Assembly (NCBI RefSeq): GCF_017834145.1
Contig: NZ_JAFIDA010000001.1
Coordinates: 1,922,001 to 1,986,000 of the forward strand
Reading direction: 5' to 3'
DNA: 64,000 bases
Source of the DNA: Leucobacter exalbidus
Lineage (GTDB): Bacteria > Actinomycetota > Actinomycetes > Actinomycetales > Microbacteriaceae
Every line of letters starts with the position of its first letter. The first letter of the stretch is position 1. Positions 35,954 through 45,079 of this stretch are shown here, one piece after another. Under the pieces are notes generated by a model. The model did not search any database, was not told the DNA's origin, and saw nothing but the letters and a program-made list of their open reading frames with translations. Made by a program: the position numbers and the translations under genes.

Positions 35954-37297
35954 TTACCAACCGCTGAACGAGGCGTCCACAATGCTGGGCTTGCCATCAC
36001 GCCAGCTGATGGAGCCCGAGAGCGATGAGTGGGCGGTGTCGAGCCGCGCACTCGCCGAGCTGCTGCGCACCTCGAACTCGTAGCTGTCAGTGGTGAAGTA
36101 CTTTGCGTCGATCCCCGAGAAACTGCTCGGGTACTTCAGCACCCGCAGCTCAGATAGGCGCGTGTTGCGGGTGATGCTCGGGCAGGCCGCATCCATGTTG
36201 CTCGTGACGACCGAATTGCCGCCGATCGAGACGCAGCCGTCAGCGTAGCTCGTGGCCTGCGACAGGATCTCGGCCTCGAATGCCTCGTTGAGGAACGCGC
36301 TCAGCTCGACCGTGGCGAGCGAACCATCGAGCCTCGTGGTCAGCGACTGGCTGGTGCCCTCGAGGTAGGTGCCCAGATCGCCCGCGGCCACCGGGTACAC
36401 ACCGGGGTACACCCACACAGTGGTGGAATCTGCGCCCGTCATCGTTTCTGCGAGCAACACCTCGGTGCCCGCGAAATCAACCGCGGCCGGCACGTTGCCC
36501 GCGCTCACGGGCCCGGTGAGCGCGACGGTGGCTTCGACGACGAGCGGATCGTTGAGCTCCCACGTCTCGAGCACCAGCATCTCGTTGTCGCCGTGGTCGA
36601 CCGTAAATTCGCGCTCGAATTCTTCGCCCGCGAGCGAGAGCTGCGCGATCACACGGGCACCCTCGGCATCGCGTTCAACGGTCTCGACCGAACGCACCAG
36701 CAGGCGCTCCTCGGCCGCACCGAGCACCTCGTCGGTGAGCAACGCATCGTTGTCGACGCCCGGGCTCACCAGCTTCGAGGCGGCCTGTGCCTTGCCGCTC
36801 GCGAGCAGGTCAAGATACTCCTCAACCTGCGCCGCCGGATCGCGGGAATCGTTCATCGATTTCACCGCAATAGCCGCACCGCCCGCAAGCAGCGCAACCC
36901 CCACGCCCACACTCACCCAGGTGATGAGGCGGCGCCGTGCCCTGCGCGACTCGGGGGTGGGTGCGGGGCGTGCCTGCGGCATCGGCAGCGGCCCGGCCGG
37001 TGGCCCCTGCGGCGGCGCCATCAAGCCCACCACGGGCGGGGCCAGCTGCGCGGGCGGAGTGCTCAACGGCGCGGTGGGCGGGGCAGCGGCCGGTGCAGCC
37101 ATCGGTTGGCCCACGGGCGGCGGCATCGTGGGCGGCTCCCAGGCCCCCGTGGTCGGCGGCGCAATCTGGGGTGCGGGCGGCGCCGGAGGTGGGGGCGGCC
37201 CCGTCGGCGAAACCGTCGGCCCTTCAGACTGCGCGGGCACCGGGAGCGGCTGCGGGGGAAGCCAGGGCTTGGGTTCAGTCGGCGGGGGCTGCGTCAT
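35954..37297 (-). CDS. Proline-rich membrane-anchored protein of unknown function
   Basis: 447 residues. Residues 1-115 are Pro/Ala-rich and cytoplasmic, then basic ESRRARRRL and a membrane helix near 120-145 (LITWVSVGVGVALLAGGAA). The C-terminal 300 residues are extracellular, starting with a short helical DUF4878-like stretch (AAQVEEYLDLLASGKAQAASKLV) and then beta-rich domains with a pair of cysteines. This looks like a cell-envelope sensor or lipoprotein-like protein. No enzymatic motif is seen. It is divergent from purB, 185 bp away. Confidence 0.65.
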   Translation of the reverse strand: MTQPPPTEPKPWLPPQPLPVPAQSEGPTVSPTGPPPPPAPPAPQIAPPTTGAWEPPTMPPPVGQPMAAPAAAPPTAPLSTPPAQLAPPVVGLMAPPQGPPAGPLPMPQARPAPTPESRRARRRLITWVSVGVGVALLAGGAAIAVKSMNDSRDPAAQVEEYLDLLASGKAQAASKLVSPGVDNDALLTDEVLGAAEERLLVRSVETVERDAEGARVIAQLSLAGEEFEREFTVDHGDNEMLVLETWELNDPLVVEATVALTGPVSAGNVPAAVDFAGTEVLLAETMTGADSTTVWVYPGVYPVAAGDLGTYLEGTSQSLTTRLDGSLATVELSAFLNEAFEAEILSQATSYADGCVSIGGNSVVTSNMDAACPSITRNTRLSELRVLKYPSSFSGIDAKYFTTDSYEFEVRSSSASARLDTAHSSLSGSISWRDGKPSIVDASFSGW

Positions 37298-37482
37298 ACG
37301 CCGAGCTTAGCAACGGGCACGCACCGCCCACCGATTCAGTGTGCACACCCCGCACGGGCACGAAATGGGCATGTGGGGGGATCCGGAGCGAGCCCATGAG
37401 CCGCCCCGGGCGCAGGCGGCCGCAGAGAGTGGGACAATAGGGGGAGCTTTGCCCGATATTCGCCGATTTGCACGGAGACATC

Positions 37483-38868
37483 ATGACGCCTTTGCCCCCT
37501 CAGCCCATCAGCCCCCTCGACGGCCGGTATCGCGCCGCGGTCACCGAGCTTGGCAACACGCTTTCAGAAGCGGGCCTGAACAAGGCACGCGTGCACGTCG
37601 AGGTGGAGTGGCTGGCCTACCTCACCGAGCACTCGCTGCTGGGTGGGGCTCCGATGCCCGCCGAGCAGCTCGCGAGCCTGCGCGAGTGGGCCGCAAACTT
37701 CGGCCAGTCAGAAATTGACGAGCTAGCCGAGACCGAGAAGACCACGCAGCACGACGTCAAGGCCGTGGAGTACCTCGTGCGCGCACGCCTCGCGAAGCAG
37801 GGCCTGGGTCACCTCGCCGAGCTCACCCACGTGTGCTGCACCAGCGAAGATATCAACAACCTGTCATACGCGCTCACCGTGAAGCAGGCCGTCGCCGATG
37901 TGTGGCGCCCCCGCTTCGAGCGCGTCATCGCAGAGATCGCGCGCCAGGCCGAAGAGTACCGCGAGCTGCCCATGATGAGCCGCACGCACGGTCAGCCGGC
38001 GACGCCGACCACCCTGGGCAAGGAGCTCGCGGTGTTCGTCTACCGTCTCGAGCGCCAGCTCAACCAGATCGACGACAACGAGTACCTCGGTAAGTTTTCG
38101 GGCGCGACCGGCACGTTTGCCGCGCACCTCGCCGCAGACCCCGACACCGATTGGGCGCAGGTCTCGCAGGAGTTCGTTGAGGGCCTCGGCCTTGACTGGA
38201 ACCCGCTGACCACGCAAATCGAGTCGCACGACTGGCAGGCCGAGCTCTACGGTCGCATCGCGCACGCCAACCGCATTCTGCACAACCTGGCCACCGATAT
38301 CTGGAGCTACATCTCCATCGGCTACTTCCGCCAGATTCCCGTTGCGGGCGCCACCGGTTCTTCGACCATGCCCCACAAGGTGAACCCGATTCGCTTCGAG
38401 AACGCCGAGGCCAACCTCGAGCTCTCGAACGCGATTCTTGATTCGCTGTCTGAAACGCTCGTCACGAGCCGCTGGCAGCGCGACCTCACCGACTCGTCGG
38501 CACAGCGCAACATCGGTGTCGGCTTCGGTCACTCGGTGCTCGCCCTCGACAACATCCTCAAGGGCCTCGGCCAGATCTCGGCAGCGCCCGAGGTGCTCGC
38601 CGCTGATCTCGACTCAAACTGGGAGGTGCTCGGCGAGGCGATCCAGACGGTGATTCGCGCTGAGGTGGCCGCCGGCCGGTCAACGATCTCTGACCCGTAC
38701 GCGGCACTCAAGGAGCTCACGCGCGGTCGCCGCATCGGCCAAGCCGAGCTCGTCGAGTTCGTCTCGGCGCTCGAAATTGGTGCCGAAGCGAAGCAGCGCC
38801 TGCTCGAACTGACGCCCGCCACCTACATCGGTGACGCTGTGCGTCTGGTTGATTTCCTGCAGCGCTAA
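37483..38868 (+). CDS. purB: Adenylosuccinate lyase
   Basis: 461 residues of the fumarase/aspartase superfamily. It removes fumarate from SAICAR and adenylosuccinate in purine synthesis. The signature is GATGSSTMPHKVNPIRFENAE, with the catalytic serine in the SS loop, and MSRTHGQPATPTT carries the general histidine. ATG 37483 (MTPLPPQPISPLDGRY) has ACGGAG 5 bp upstream; ATG 37468 in frame is less likely. It stands alone between divergent and downstream genes. Confidence 0.95.
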   Translation: MTPLPPQPISPLDGRYRAAVTELGNTLSEAGLNKARVHVEVEWLAYLTEHSLLGGAPMPAEQLASLREWAANFGQSEIDELAETEKTTQHDVKAVEYLVRARLAKQGLGHLAELTHVCCTSEDINNLSYALTVKQAVADVWRPRFERVIAEIARQAEEYRELPMMSRTHGQPATPTTLGKELAVFVYRLERQLNQIDDNEYLGKFSGATGTFAAHLAADPDTDWAQVSQEFVEGLGLDWNPLTTQIESHDWQAELYGRIAHANRILHNLATDIWSYISIGYFRQIPVAGATGSSTMPHKVNPIRFENAEANLELSNAILDSLSETLVTSRWQRDLTDSSAQRNIGVGFGHSVLALDNILKGLGQISAAPEVLAADLDSNWEVLGEAIQTVIRAEVAAGRSTISDPYAALKELTRGRRIGQAELVEFVSALEIGAEAKQRLLELTPATYIGDAVRLVDFLQR

Positions 38869-38994
38869 CCTCTCGCGGTTCGCTGGTGTGCGGTCCTGGG
38901 GTGCCCCTGGGGTCGCACACTAGCTCTCGCATCCGGCCTGGCCTCGTGTTTGATTGGGCCGCAGTTCGCCCCCTTCGCGGCACCCGTCTTGGGA

Positions 38995-39017
38995 GCCCCC
39001 GCAGGGGGCGAATTTTT
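38995..39017 (+). terminator. Short GC hairpin with T-run after purB
   Basis: GCCCCC-GCA-GGGGGC (38995-39009) is followed by GAATTTTTG, the standard rho-independent form. It lies about 130 bp past the purB stop and just before the next gene on the same strand. Confidence 0.65.
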
Positions 39018-39030
39018 GTGCACGGCTACG

Positions 39031-39894
39031 ATGGATCCCATGGAGAGCTTCCCAAGCCAGAAGCGACGACGCTTCTCGGTCACCACCTTTCTCGACGAAT
39101 TTTTCTTCATCGTCGCGGGGGTCGCGGCGGTGTGGCTCGGTTGGCTGCTGCTGAGCGACAGCCTCAGATTTGGCTGGTTCGGCATCCTCTATTTCTTCGT
39201 GTTCTGGGTGGTGCTCGCCTACCTCACCCTGCCGCGCCTGCACCGCATCCTCACGAACATCTACGTGCCCGACTACTTCATCGGCCGCACCCGCACGAGT
39301 GACGGGCTGCTCGGCGACCCCGTCAACCTCGCGCTGCGCGGCACTGAAGCCGATCTGCATGCGACCCTCGCGCGTGCCGGCTGGACCCGCGCCGACGACG
39401 TCACGCTGCGTTCGAGCCTGCGCATCGTCACCTCGACGGTGTCGCGCTCGAGCTACCCCGAAGCCCCGGTCAGCCCTCTGTTTCTCTTCGGCCGCATGCA
39501 GTCCTTTGCGTACCAGCAAGAGGTGGCTGGCAACCCGGCCAAGCGTCACCATGTGCGGTTCTGGCGCACTCCCGATGGCTGGCTACTGCCCGGCGGCGCC
39601 CTGGTCGACTGGCTGGCCGCGGGTACCTTTGACCGGGCCGTCGGCTTCTCGCTGTTTACGCTGCAAATCACGCACCGGATCGACGCCAACATTGACGTCG
39701 AACGCGATTTTGTGGTGCAGAGCCTTACCGCCGCAGGCCCCCACGTCAGCGTCGAGCACCTGCGCGATTTCTCCACGGGCTATCACTCGCGCAACGGTGG
39801 CGGCGATAGTGTGCACACGGATGGAGATCTGCCCATCATTGAAGTCGCTGCGGCAGCAACCGAAGCGATCGAAGGGGCGACGCACCATGGCTGA
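39031..39894 (+). CDS. LssY_C-domain membrane protein
   Basis: 287 residues. Two N-terminal membrane helices (about residues 20-75) are followed by an LssY C-terminal-type domain (DPVNLALRGTEADLHATLARAGW, near 90-115; later RFWRTPDG). The domain is named after Legionella LssY and often occurs with PAP2 phosphatases, but the molecular role is unknown. ATG 39031 is chosen (ATG 39040 is also possible); the ribosome site is weak. It overlaps the next gene by 8 bp, so the two are probably translated together. Confidence 0.75.
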   Translation: MDPMESFPSQKRRRFSVTTFLDEFFFIVAGVAAVWLGWLLLSDSLRFGWFGILYFFVFWVVLAYLTLPRLHRILTNIYVPDYFIGRTRTSDGLLGDPVNLALRGTEADLHATLARAGWTRADDVTLRSSLRIVTSTVSRSSYPEAPVSPLFLFGRMQSFAYQQEVAGNPAKRHHVRFWRTPDGWLLPGGALVDWLAAGTFDRAVGFSLFTLQITHRIDANIDVERDFVVQSLTAAGPHVSVEHLRDFSTGYHSRNGGGDSVHTDGDLPIIEVAAAATEAIEGATHHG

Positions 39895-40402
39895 GTTGCA
39901 GCAGAAACGAAGCGCTGCGCCAGACGCGGCTTCGCAGCGGGATGACGCGGCGACCCCTGGTTCTAAGCGCCCCACGGTGCTCACGCTCGGTGCACTGCTC
40001 GTGTTTTTGCGCGCCGCGGGCGGAGTCATTTGGACAGTCAGCTTCATCCTGAATTGGCATCACGTAGCCAAGACGTACGACCTCGACAATGAGCTCGGTG
40101 CGGTGCTGTTCACGATCGTGTGCGTTACTGAGGCGATCTGGCTCGTGGTGCTCGTACTGCTGGCGTGGCTCGTGCTGCGTGGTTCTACGGTCGCGCGCAT
40201 GCTCGTCATGGTGGGTTCGACGATCGGTATTTCGGTGGCCGCGTTCGACTATTTCACGGCCGGCCAAGAAATCACGATGCGCACCACGCTGTTGACGCTC
40301 ACGCTCGATATTCTGCTGCTTTTGGCGTTGTCAAGCAGAGACACGCGCGCTTGGACCAGGGGTCGCAAGCGCGCGCGTCAGTTACCGCGTCGTAAGGCTT
40401 AG
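39887..40402 (+). CDS. Small integral membrane protein, unknown
   Basis: 171 residues with about four hydrophobic segments after a 30-residue polar start and a basic C-terminal tail (TRGRKRARQLPRRKA). Coupled to the LssY-domain gene by overlap of 8 bp. No family is recognised. Its stop overlaps the convergent downstream gene stop in TTAG. Confidence 0.65.
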   Translation: MAELQQKRSAAPDAASQRDDAATPGSKRPTVLTLGALLVFLRAAGGVIWTVSFILNWHHVAKTYDLDNELGAVLFTIVCVTEAIWLVVLVLLAWLVLRGSTVARMLVMVGSTIGISVAAFDYFTAGQEITMRTTLLTLTLDILLLLALSSRDTRAWTRGRKRARQLPRRKA

Positions 40403-40686
40403 TGCCAAACGTCGTCGGGGCGCTGCAGATCTTTGCGGGCCGCTTCGTCTTCTGCGCTGGGCTTACCGCCCAGGCCGATGAGGGCGACCATCATGACGGT
40501 CACGATGAAGGCGACCGCCGCGAAGATTCCGCCGAGCACGATATCGCGCGTGGTGAGGAGAACAACTACGCCGGCAAAAACGGCGAGGACTGTCGAGAAG
40601 CCGACCAGCTCAAGCGGTCGCAGCCGGTCCTTGCGTGACGGGGTCACGGGCTCGGGAGTTGCGGCGGGCTCAGGTGTGCGAGGCAT
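40399..40686 (-). CDS. Small two-helix membrane protein, unknown
   Basis: 95 residues. A Pro-rich N-terminus precedes two helices (ELVGFSTVLAVFAGVVVLL and a second from GIFAAVAFIVTVMM), ending in an acidic tail. Such short ABC-like two-helix proteins are frequent next to membrane genes in Microbacteriaceae but are not characterised. It lies 18 bp after the 196-residue membrane gene, same strand, so one unit. Confidence 0.65.
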   Translation of the reverse strand: MPRTPEPAATPEPVTPSRKDRLRPLELVGFSTVLAVFAGVVVLLTTRDIVLGGIFAAVAFIVTVMMVALIGLGGKPSAEDEAARKDLQRPDDVWH

Positions 40687-40704
40687 CGTGTGCTTTCTTG
40701 GCTA

Positions 40705-41295
40705 TCAGCTAGGGGAGTTGGTGTCGAGAAGAGCGGAGGATTTGGCCGCAGCACCGCGACCATCAAAAGCTGAAATACCGAGGAATACGCCGGTGATAAT
40801 CGCGTATGCGCCAAAGAATCCGACCACGGCTACGGGGTCTTCTCGTGCGAGCAGCGTAAACAGGGCGAGCAGTATGCCGGCGCCGCCGACGATCGTTGTG
40901 TCTTGGCGTACGCCCGGGTTTACTACGGCGCTCAAAAACTCGAGCAGCGAAGAAATCAGTGCCCACGCGGCGATCACCAGTGCATAACCCACCACCGACA
41001 CCGTGAACGGTACGGCGATGGCTGCGGCTAGGCTAACGATGCCGAGCGAAAGCGCCACTCCGCTGCCCACGCGACCGCGGCAGACCATCGCGTGCGCCAG
41101 GTGAGCAAGTGCGATACCAGCCAGCCCGCACACGGTGACCGCCACATCGAACGCGAGGCGTTCGTGCTGGGTCGCTGTGAAGGTGATGGCCATGCCGACC
41201 GCGAGCAACATCGCCACACGAGTGAGACGGATAGCGCGCGGAGTCGCAGAATCAGGGGTCACCGATGTCACACTCTGAGATACAGCCGTGGTCAT
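40705..41295 (-). CDS. Six-helix integral membrane protein (DUF308-like), unknown
   Basis: 196 residues with about six hydrophobic helices and little else; the spacing of paired helices resembles DUF308/HdeD-like proteins, but I cannot confirm it. ATG 41295 has AAAGGGG just upstream; the longer frame to 41343 lacks one. It is upstream of the 95-residue gene and follows the dnaB stop on the same strand by 70 bp. Confidence 0.65.
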   Translation of the reverse strand: MTTAVSQSVTSVTPDSATPRAIRLTRVAMLLAVGMAITFTATQHERLAFDVAVTVCGLAGIALAHLAHAMVCRGRVGSGVALSLGIVSLAAAIAVPFTVSVVGYALVIAAWALISSLLEFLSAVVNPGVRQDTTIVGGAGILLALFTLLAREDPVAVVGFFGAYAIITGVFLGISAFDGRGAAAKSSALLDTNSPS

Positions 41296-41365
41296 GAGGC
41301 CCCTTTCAACACATTTATTGTATCGCTTGCCCGCACCTGTCACCTGGGTGACGTGTGAGGCACGT

Positions 41366-42742
41366 TTAGATGCCGCTGGGCATGTCTTGGAATCTCGAGT
41401 AGTGACCCTGGAATGCGACGGTCACGGTGCCCGTGGGGCCGTTACGCTGCTTCGCAAGAATGAAGTCGGCCTCACCGGCGCGGGGGCTATCGCGGTCGCC
41501 CACGGCCTCGCGGTGCAGCAGGATCACCATATCGGCGTCTTGCTCGAGCGAGCCCGATTCACGCAGGTCGCTAATGGCGGGCATCTTGTCGGCGCGCTGC
41601 TCTGAGGCACGGTTCAGCTGTGACAGCGCAATCACGGGCACGTCGAGCTCTTTGGAGAGCAGTTTCAGTGCACGAGAGAACTCACTGACCTCTTGCTGGC
41701 GGCTCTCGACCTTTTTACCGCTCGACAGCAGCTGCAGGTAGTCAATGACGACCATGCGTAGACCGTGCTGCTGCTTCAGACGGCGGCACTTCGCGCGAAT
41801 CTCAACGAGGGTGAGGTTGGGGCTGTCGTCGATGAACAGCGGCTTCTCGGCAATGCGCGCCTGGGTGGCGGCGAGCTTTTGAAAGTCACGGTTATCGAGC
41901 GTGCCCTTACGCAGGGTCTGCATGGGGATCGTGGCTTCGGCCGCGAGCAGACGCATCGCGATCTCGGCACGGCCCATCTCGAGCGAGAAGAAAACGGTGG
42001 GGGCGTCGGCGTGCACCGAAGCGTTGCGGGCGACATCGAGAGCAAGCGTCGACTTACCCATTGCGGGTCGCGCCGCGATGATGATCATCTGGCCGCCAGC
42101 AAAACCGTTCGTCATGGCGTCGAGCTCACTGAAGCCAGTGGGCACACCCATCATGCCGCCCGTGGCGCTGTTGGCCTTGTTAATTTCTTCAAGCGCCGCG
42201 TCGACCGCGAGCGACAGGGGGACATAGTCCTCGCCCTGGGCTTCGCCCGTGACACCGTAGATCTCAGACTGGGCAACGTTCACCAGGTCAATGGCTTCGC
42301 CCTCGCCCGCATAGCCCATCTGCACGATGCGGGTGCCCGCCTCAACGAGGCGACGCAGCAGCGCCTTCTCGGCGACGATCTCGGCGTAGAAGCTCGCGTT
42401 TGCCGCGGTCGGCACGATACTCGTGACCGTGTGCAGGTAATCCATACCGCCCGCGCGCTGCAGTTCACCGGCTTTGGTGAGCGCATCGGTGACAGTAATA
42501 ACGTCGGTGGGTTCGCCGCGTGAGTAGAGCGACAGCACGGCTTCATAAATGACCTCGTGCTTGGGCACGTAGAAGTCGTTGCCCTTCAGGATGCCGGTGA
42601 CGTCGGCGACCGCGTCCTTTGAGAGCAGCATGCCGCCGAGCGCACTCTGCTCGGCGAGGAGGTCGTAGGGCGGCGTGCGTTCGAAGCCGCGTGATTCTTC
42701 CTGCTCAAATTCGTCGGGGATCCCGAGGTGTGCGTTCGACAC
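41366..42742 (-). CDS. dnaB: Replicative DNA helicase
   Basis: 458 residues. An N-terminal DnaB domain (ERTPPYDLLAEQSALGGML) is followed by a RecA-like motor: Walker A ARPAMGKSTLAL, Walker B MVVIDYLQLL, and the C-terminal RAGEADFILAKQRNGPTG. It is the hexameric helicase at the fork, loaded at oriC. No intein is present. The start is GTG (42742-42740) with AAGGAG upstream. Three DnaA-box-like sites lie in the 461-bp gap before it. Confidence 0.96.
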   Translation of the reverse strand: MSNAHLGIPDEFEQEESRGFERTPPYDLLAEQSALGGMLLSKDAVADVTGILKGNDFYVPKHEVIYEAVLSLYSRGEPTDVITVTDALTKAGELQRAGGMDYLHTVTSIVPTAANASFYAEIVAEKALLRRLVEAGTRIVQMGYAGEGEAIDLVNVAQSEIYGVTGEAQGEDYVPLSLAVDAALEEINKANSATGGMMGVPTGFSELDAMTNGFAGGQMIIIAARPAMGKSTLALDVARNASVHADAPTVFFSLEMGRAEIAMRLLAAEATIPMQTLRKGTLDNRDFQKLAATQARIAEKPLFIDDSPNLTLVEIRAKCRRLKQQHGLRMVVIDYLQLLSSGKKVESRQQEVSEFSRALKLLSKELDVPVIALSQLNRASEQRADKMPAISDLRESGSLEQDADMVILLHREAVGDRDSPRAGEADFILAKQRNGPTGTVTVAFQGHYSRFQDMPSGI

Positions 42743-42853
42743 GCGACTGCTCCTTACACTGCAGATGGGGCGGTGCGCGCCCCGTGACTACTGGACCCCT
42801 CTGGTTCACGCTAGGCGTCAACAACAAAGAGGGCAACACCCACCAATTTAGCC

Positions 42854-42982
42854 TGTGGATAACTTTGTGCACAACTCCCGAGATTTCGCGGGATTCTGTC
42901 CACATGCTTGGGGATAACCTGTGGAGGAGTTTTATGCGACTCGCTAAAACTTGCTCTTGATCAGGTATTTACACTATCCACA
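42854..42982. promoter_or_regulatory. DnaA-box cluster upstream of dnaB
   Basis: TGTGGATAA at 42854-42862 is an exact DnaA box. TGGGGATAA at 42909-42917 and CTATCCACA at 42974-42982 differ by one base. The 461-bp gap between rplI and dnaB is otherwise free of genes and is locally AT-rich. DnaA control of dnaB or a titration site are possible. Confidence 0.65.
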
Positions 42983-43148
42983 GGGGAGAAAGTTATTCAA
43001 CCTTCAGGCGTGAGGTGAAATGTTGTGTGCTGTGCATCATTGTGGAGAACTCGTACACATATTCGGATCATCCACACGCGACAGCACCGAGCTTCACCGG
43101 TACTACTTCATGCGCTGTTCTCTTAATATTGAGGGGAGAAAACGCAAA

Positions 43149-43182
43149 CGGGGCGACAGTTCCATACAGAACCATCGCCCCG
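43149..43182 (-). terminator. Hairpin after rplI, likely end of the ribosomal operon
   Basis: CGGGGCGA (43149-43156) and TCGCCCCG (43175-43182) pair across an 18-nt loop; on the minus strand a T-rich stretch follows. It lies 22 bp after the rplI stop. Confidence 0.6.
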
Positions 43183-43203
43183 AGAGGCTGCTACTGAGCG
43201 GGA

Positions 43204-43653
43204 TTAGCGCTGAGCAATAACCTGCAGCGTGATCCGCGCGTCAACGCCCTCGTGCAGGTGCACGACAGCCTTGTACTCGCCAGTCGTCTTGATCGCGGGA
43301 AGCACGACCTTACGCTTGTCGATCTCGCCGATGCCGGCTTCCGATACGGCTGCAGCCACCGAAGCGGGCTTTACCGAACCGAACAGGCGTCCACCAACGC
43401 CAGCCTTAGCGAACAGACGGATCTTGCCGTCCTGGAGCTTCGCCTTGAGCGCCTGAGCGTCCTCGGCCGAAGCGAGCGCACGTGCGTCGCGAGCTGCGCG
43501 CAACAGCGCAACCTGAGCTTCGCCACCGCGGGTCCAGTGGGCCGCGAAGCCCTGAGGAACCAGGTAGTTACGTGCGTAACCGGTCTTGACGTCAACAACG
43601 TCACCGGCGGATCCGAGGCCCTGGACCTCGTGAGTAAGAATTACCTTCGCCAT
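43204..43653 (-). CDS. rplI: 50S ribosomal protein L9
   Basis: 149 residues. The N-terminal KOW-like lobe ([20 protein letters not shown]) and the long basic helix ([13 protein letters not shown]) are clear; the C-terminal lobe follows. L9 binds the 23S rRNA L1 side. It is the last gene of the rpsF-ssb-rpsR-rplI operon, with a hairpin behind it. Confidence 0.97.
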   Translation of the reverse strand: MAKVILTHEVQGLGSAGDVVDVKTGYARNYLVPQGFAAHWTRGGEAQVALLRAARDARALASAEDAQALKAKLQDGKIRLFAKAGVGGRLFGSVKPASVAAAVSEAGIGEIDKRKVVLPAIKTTGEYKAVVHLHEGVDARITLQVIAQR

Positions 43654-43667
43654 GATTGCGCTTCTCC

Positions 43668-43928
43668 TTAGCGGCCAGAGCCGGCGTAGGGGAGGAGTGC
43701 CATCTCGCGGGCGTTCTTCACGGCCTTCGCGATCAGTCGCTGCTCCTGGACGGACACACCGGTGATACGGCGGGCGCGGATCTTTCCACGCTCAGAGATG
43801 AACTTGCGCAGCGTTGCGACATCTTTGTAATCGATGACGCCGACGGTCTGCTTTTTAGCGGGTGCGATGGTCTTCGCGTTCTTGCCGCGAGTCGGCTTGC
43901 GGCTTGCGCCGCTAGACTTGCCTGCCAT
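43668..43928 (-). CDS. rpsR: 30S ribosomal protein S18
   Basis: 86 residues with the typical [19 protein letters not shown]-type core and the tail AREMALLPY. It binds S6 in the 30S platform. It lies 62 bp after ssb and 14 bp before rplI in the standard operon. Confidence 0.97.
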   Translation of the reverse strand: MAGKSSGASRKPTRGKNAKTIAPAKKQTVGVIDYKDVATLRKFISERGKIRARRITGVSVQEQRLIAKAVKNAREMALLPYAGSGR

Positions 43929-43990
43929 TTTGGTCTCTTTTCGTGATGCGTTCCGGTTAAGGGAACAAGAAGTAAATCGAAGCTCGTGCC

Positions 43991-44545
43991 CTAGAAGGGC
44001 TGCTCGTCGTCAAAACCGCCGCCGAAGCCACCAGTAGCTGCGCCCTGACCAGAGTTGGTCCAGGGGTTATCTACGGGAGCTGCGGGTGCAGGCTGAGCCT
44101 GCGGTGCGGCTGCCGGCTGTCCCCAGCTCGGCTGACCAGCGGGCTGCGCGCCGCCGCCAAAGCCACCCACCTGGCCACGCGCTTGACCGCGTGACACCTG
44201 TGTAGTTGCAAAGCGGAGCGACGGGCCCACCTCTTCGACCTCAAGGTCGAGAGAGGTGCGCTGCTGCCCTTGGTTATCCGTGTAGCTGCGCTGAGTCAAA
44301 CGACCCTGCACAATTACGCGCATGCCCTTCGTGAGCGATGCCGCGATGTTGTCGGCGTATTCGCCGTACGCGCGGCATCCGAGCCACAGCGGTTCGCCGT
44401 CCGACCAGTCACCCGACTGGCGGTCACGCACGCGCGGCGTCGAGGCGATCCGGAAGGTCACCCACGACTTGCCGGCCTGGCTTACGCGAGGCTCGGGGTC
44501 GGCAACTAGGTTCCCGACAACTGTGATCAGCGGCTCTCCGGCCAT
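43991..44545 (-). CDS. ssb: Single-stranded DNA-binding protein
   Basis: 184 residues. An OB fold spans about residues 1-110 ([19 protein letters not shown] through [19 protein letters not shown]), followed by a flexible Gly/Gln/Pro linker and the acidic protein-interaction tip FDDEQPF at the C-terminus. It protects ssDNA and recruits repair and fork proteins. It lies three bases downstream of rpsF. Confidence 0.97.
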   Translation of the reverse strand: MAGEPLITVVGNLVADPEPRVSQAGKSWVTFRIASTPRVRDRQSGDWSDGEPLWLGCRAYGEYADNIAASLTKGMRVIVQGRLTQRSYTDNQGQQRTSLDLEVEEVGPSLRFATTQVSRGQARGQVGGFGGGAQPAGQPSWGQPAAAPQAQPAPAAPVDNPWTNSGQGAATGGFGGGFDDEQPF

Positions 44546-44548
44546 GGG

Positions 44549-44911
44549 CTACGCGCCAGCCTTAGCGGCGGCGCGAGCTGCCTTAGCCTGGTCGCGCTTC
44601 GTCTGTGCAGCGCGCTGAGCGATGAGCTCGTCAGAGCGGAGCACCTTCGTGCGCAGAACGGCCTCTGAAAGGCCCAGCTGACGATCGAGCTCAGCAGTGG
44701 CTTCGTAGGTTGCCGTGAAGTTCACAACAACGTAGATGCCCTCGGTCTGCTTCTTGATCTCGTATGCGAGGCGACGCTTGCCCCAGATGTCGATGTTCTC
44801 GATAACGCCTTCCGCATTGCGGATAACGCTCAGGAACTTCTCCATGCTGGGAGCTACGGTACGCTCGTCGATACCCGGATCGAGGATCACCATGAGTTCG
44901 TACGGATGCAT
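44549..44911 (-). CDS. rpsF: 30S ribosomal protein S6
   Basis: 120 residues, slightly extended by an Ala/Lys-rich C-terminal tail. The S6 core begins [18 protein letters not shown] and contains [17 protein letters not shown]. It is the first gene of the operon. AAGGAGGTGGG precedes the start, and a hairpin with a nearby CCG lies in the leader. Confidence 0.96.
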   Translation of the reverse strand: MHPYELMVILDPGIDERTVAPSMEKFLSVIRNAEGVIENIDIWGKRRLAYEIKKQTEGIYVVVNFTATYEATAELDRQLGLSEAVLRTKVLRSDELIAQRAAQTKRDQAKAARAAAKAGA

Positions 44912-44939
44912 GTACTACCCACCTCCTTCGGACTTCACG

Positions 44940-44958
44940 GCCACAGGATTTCTGTGGC
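44940..44958 (-). promoter_or_regulatory. Leader hairpin upstream of rpsF
   Basis: On the minus strand GCCACAG pairs with CTGTGGC around a 5-nt loop (44958-44940), 29 bp before the rpsF start, followed by GTCCGAAGGAGG that carries a CCG next to the ribosome site. S6:S18 complexes autoregulate some rpsF operons through a CCG-containing RNA, so this is a candidate. The rest of the 168-bp leader shows no gene. Confidence 0.4.
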
Positions 44959-45079
44959 AGGAGGGTGTTTGTGCATCGTGCCAACGTGCGACAAGGACCG
45001 TCACACGCAGACAACCTGTCCATACTATCACCTCTTGCCCCGCTTTTCAGGTCGGGAGAGGATCTAATTATGCAGAAGG

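Noticed and set aside
41366-42742. Intein in dnaB
   Set aside because: Length 458 with uninterrupted motor motifs.
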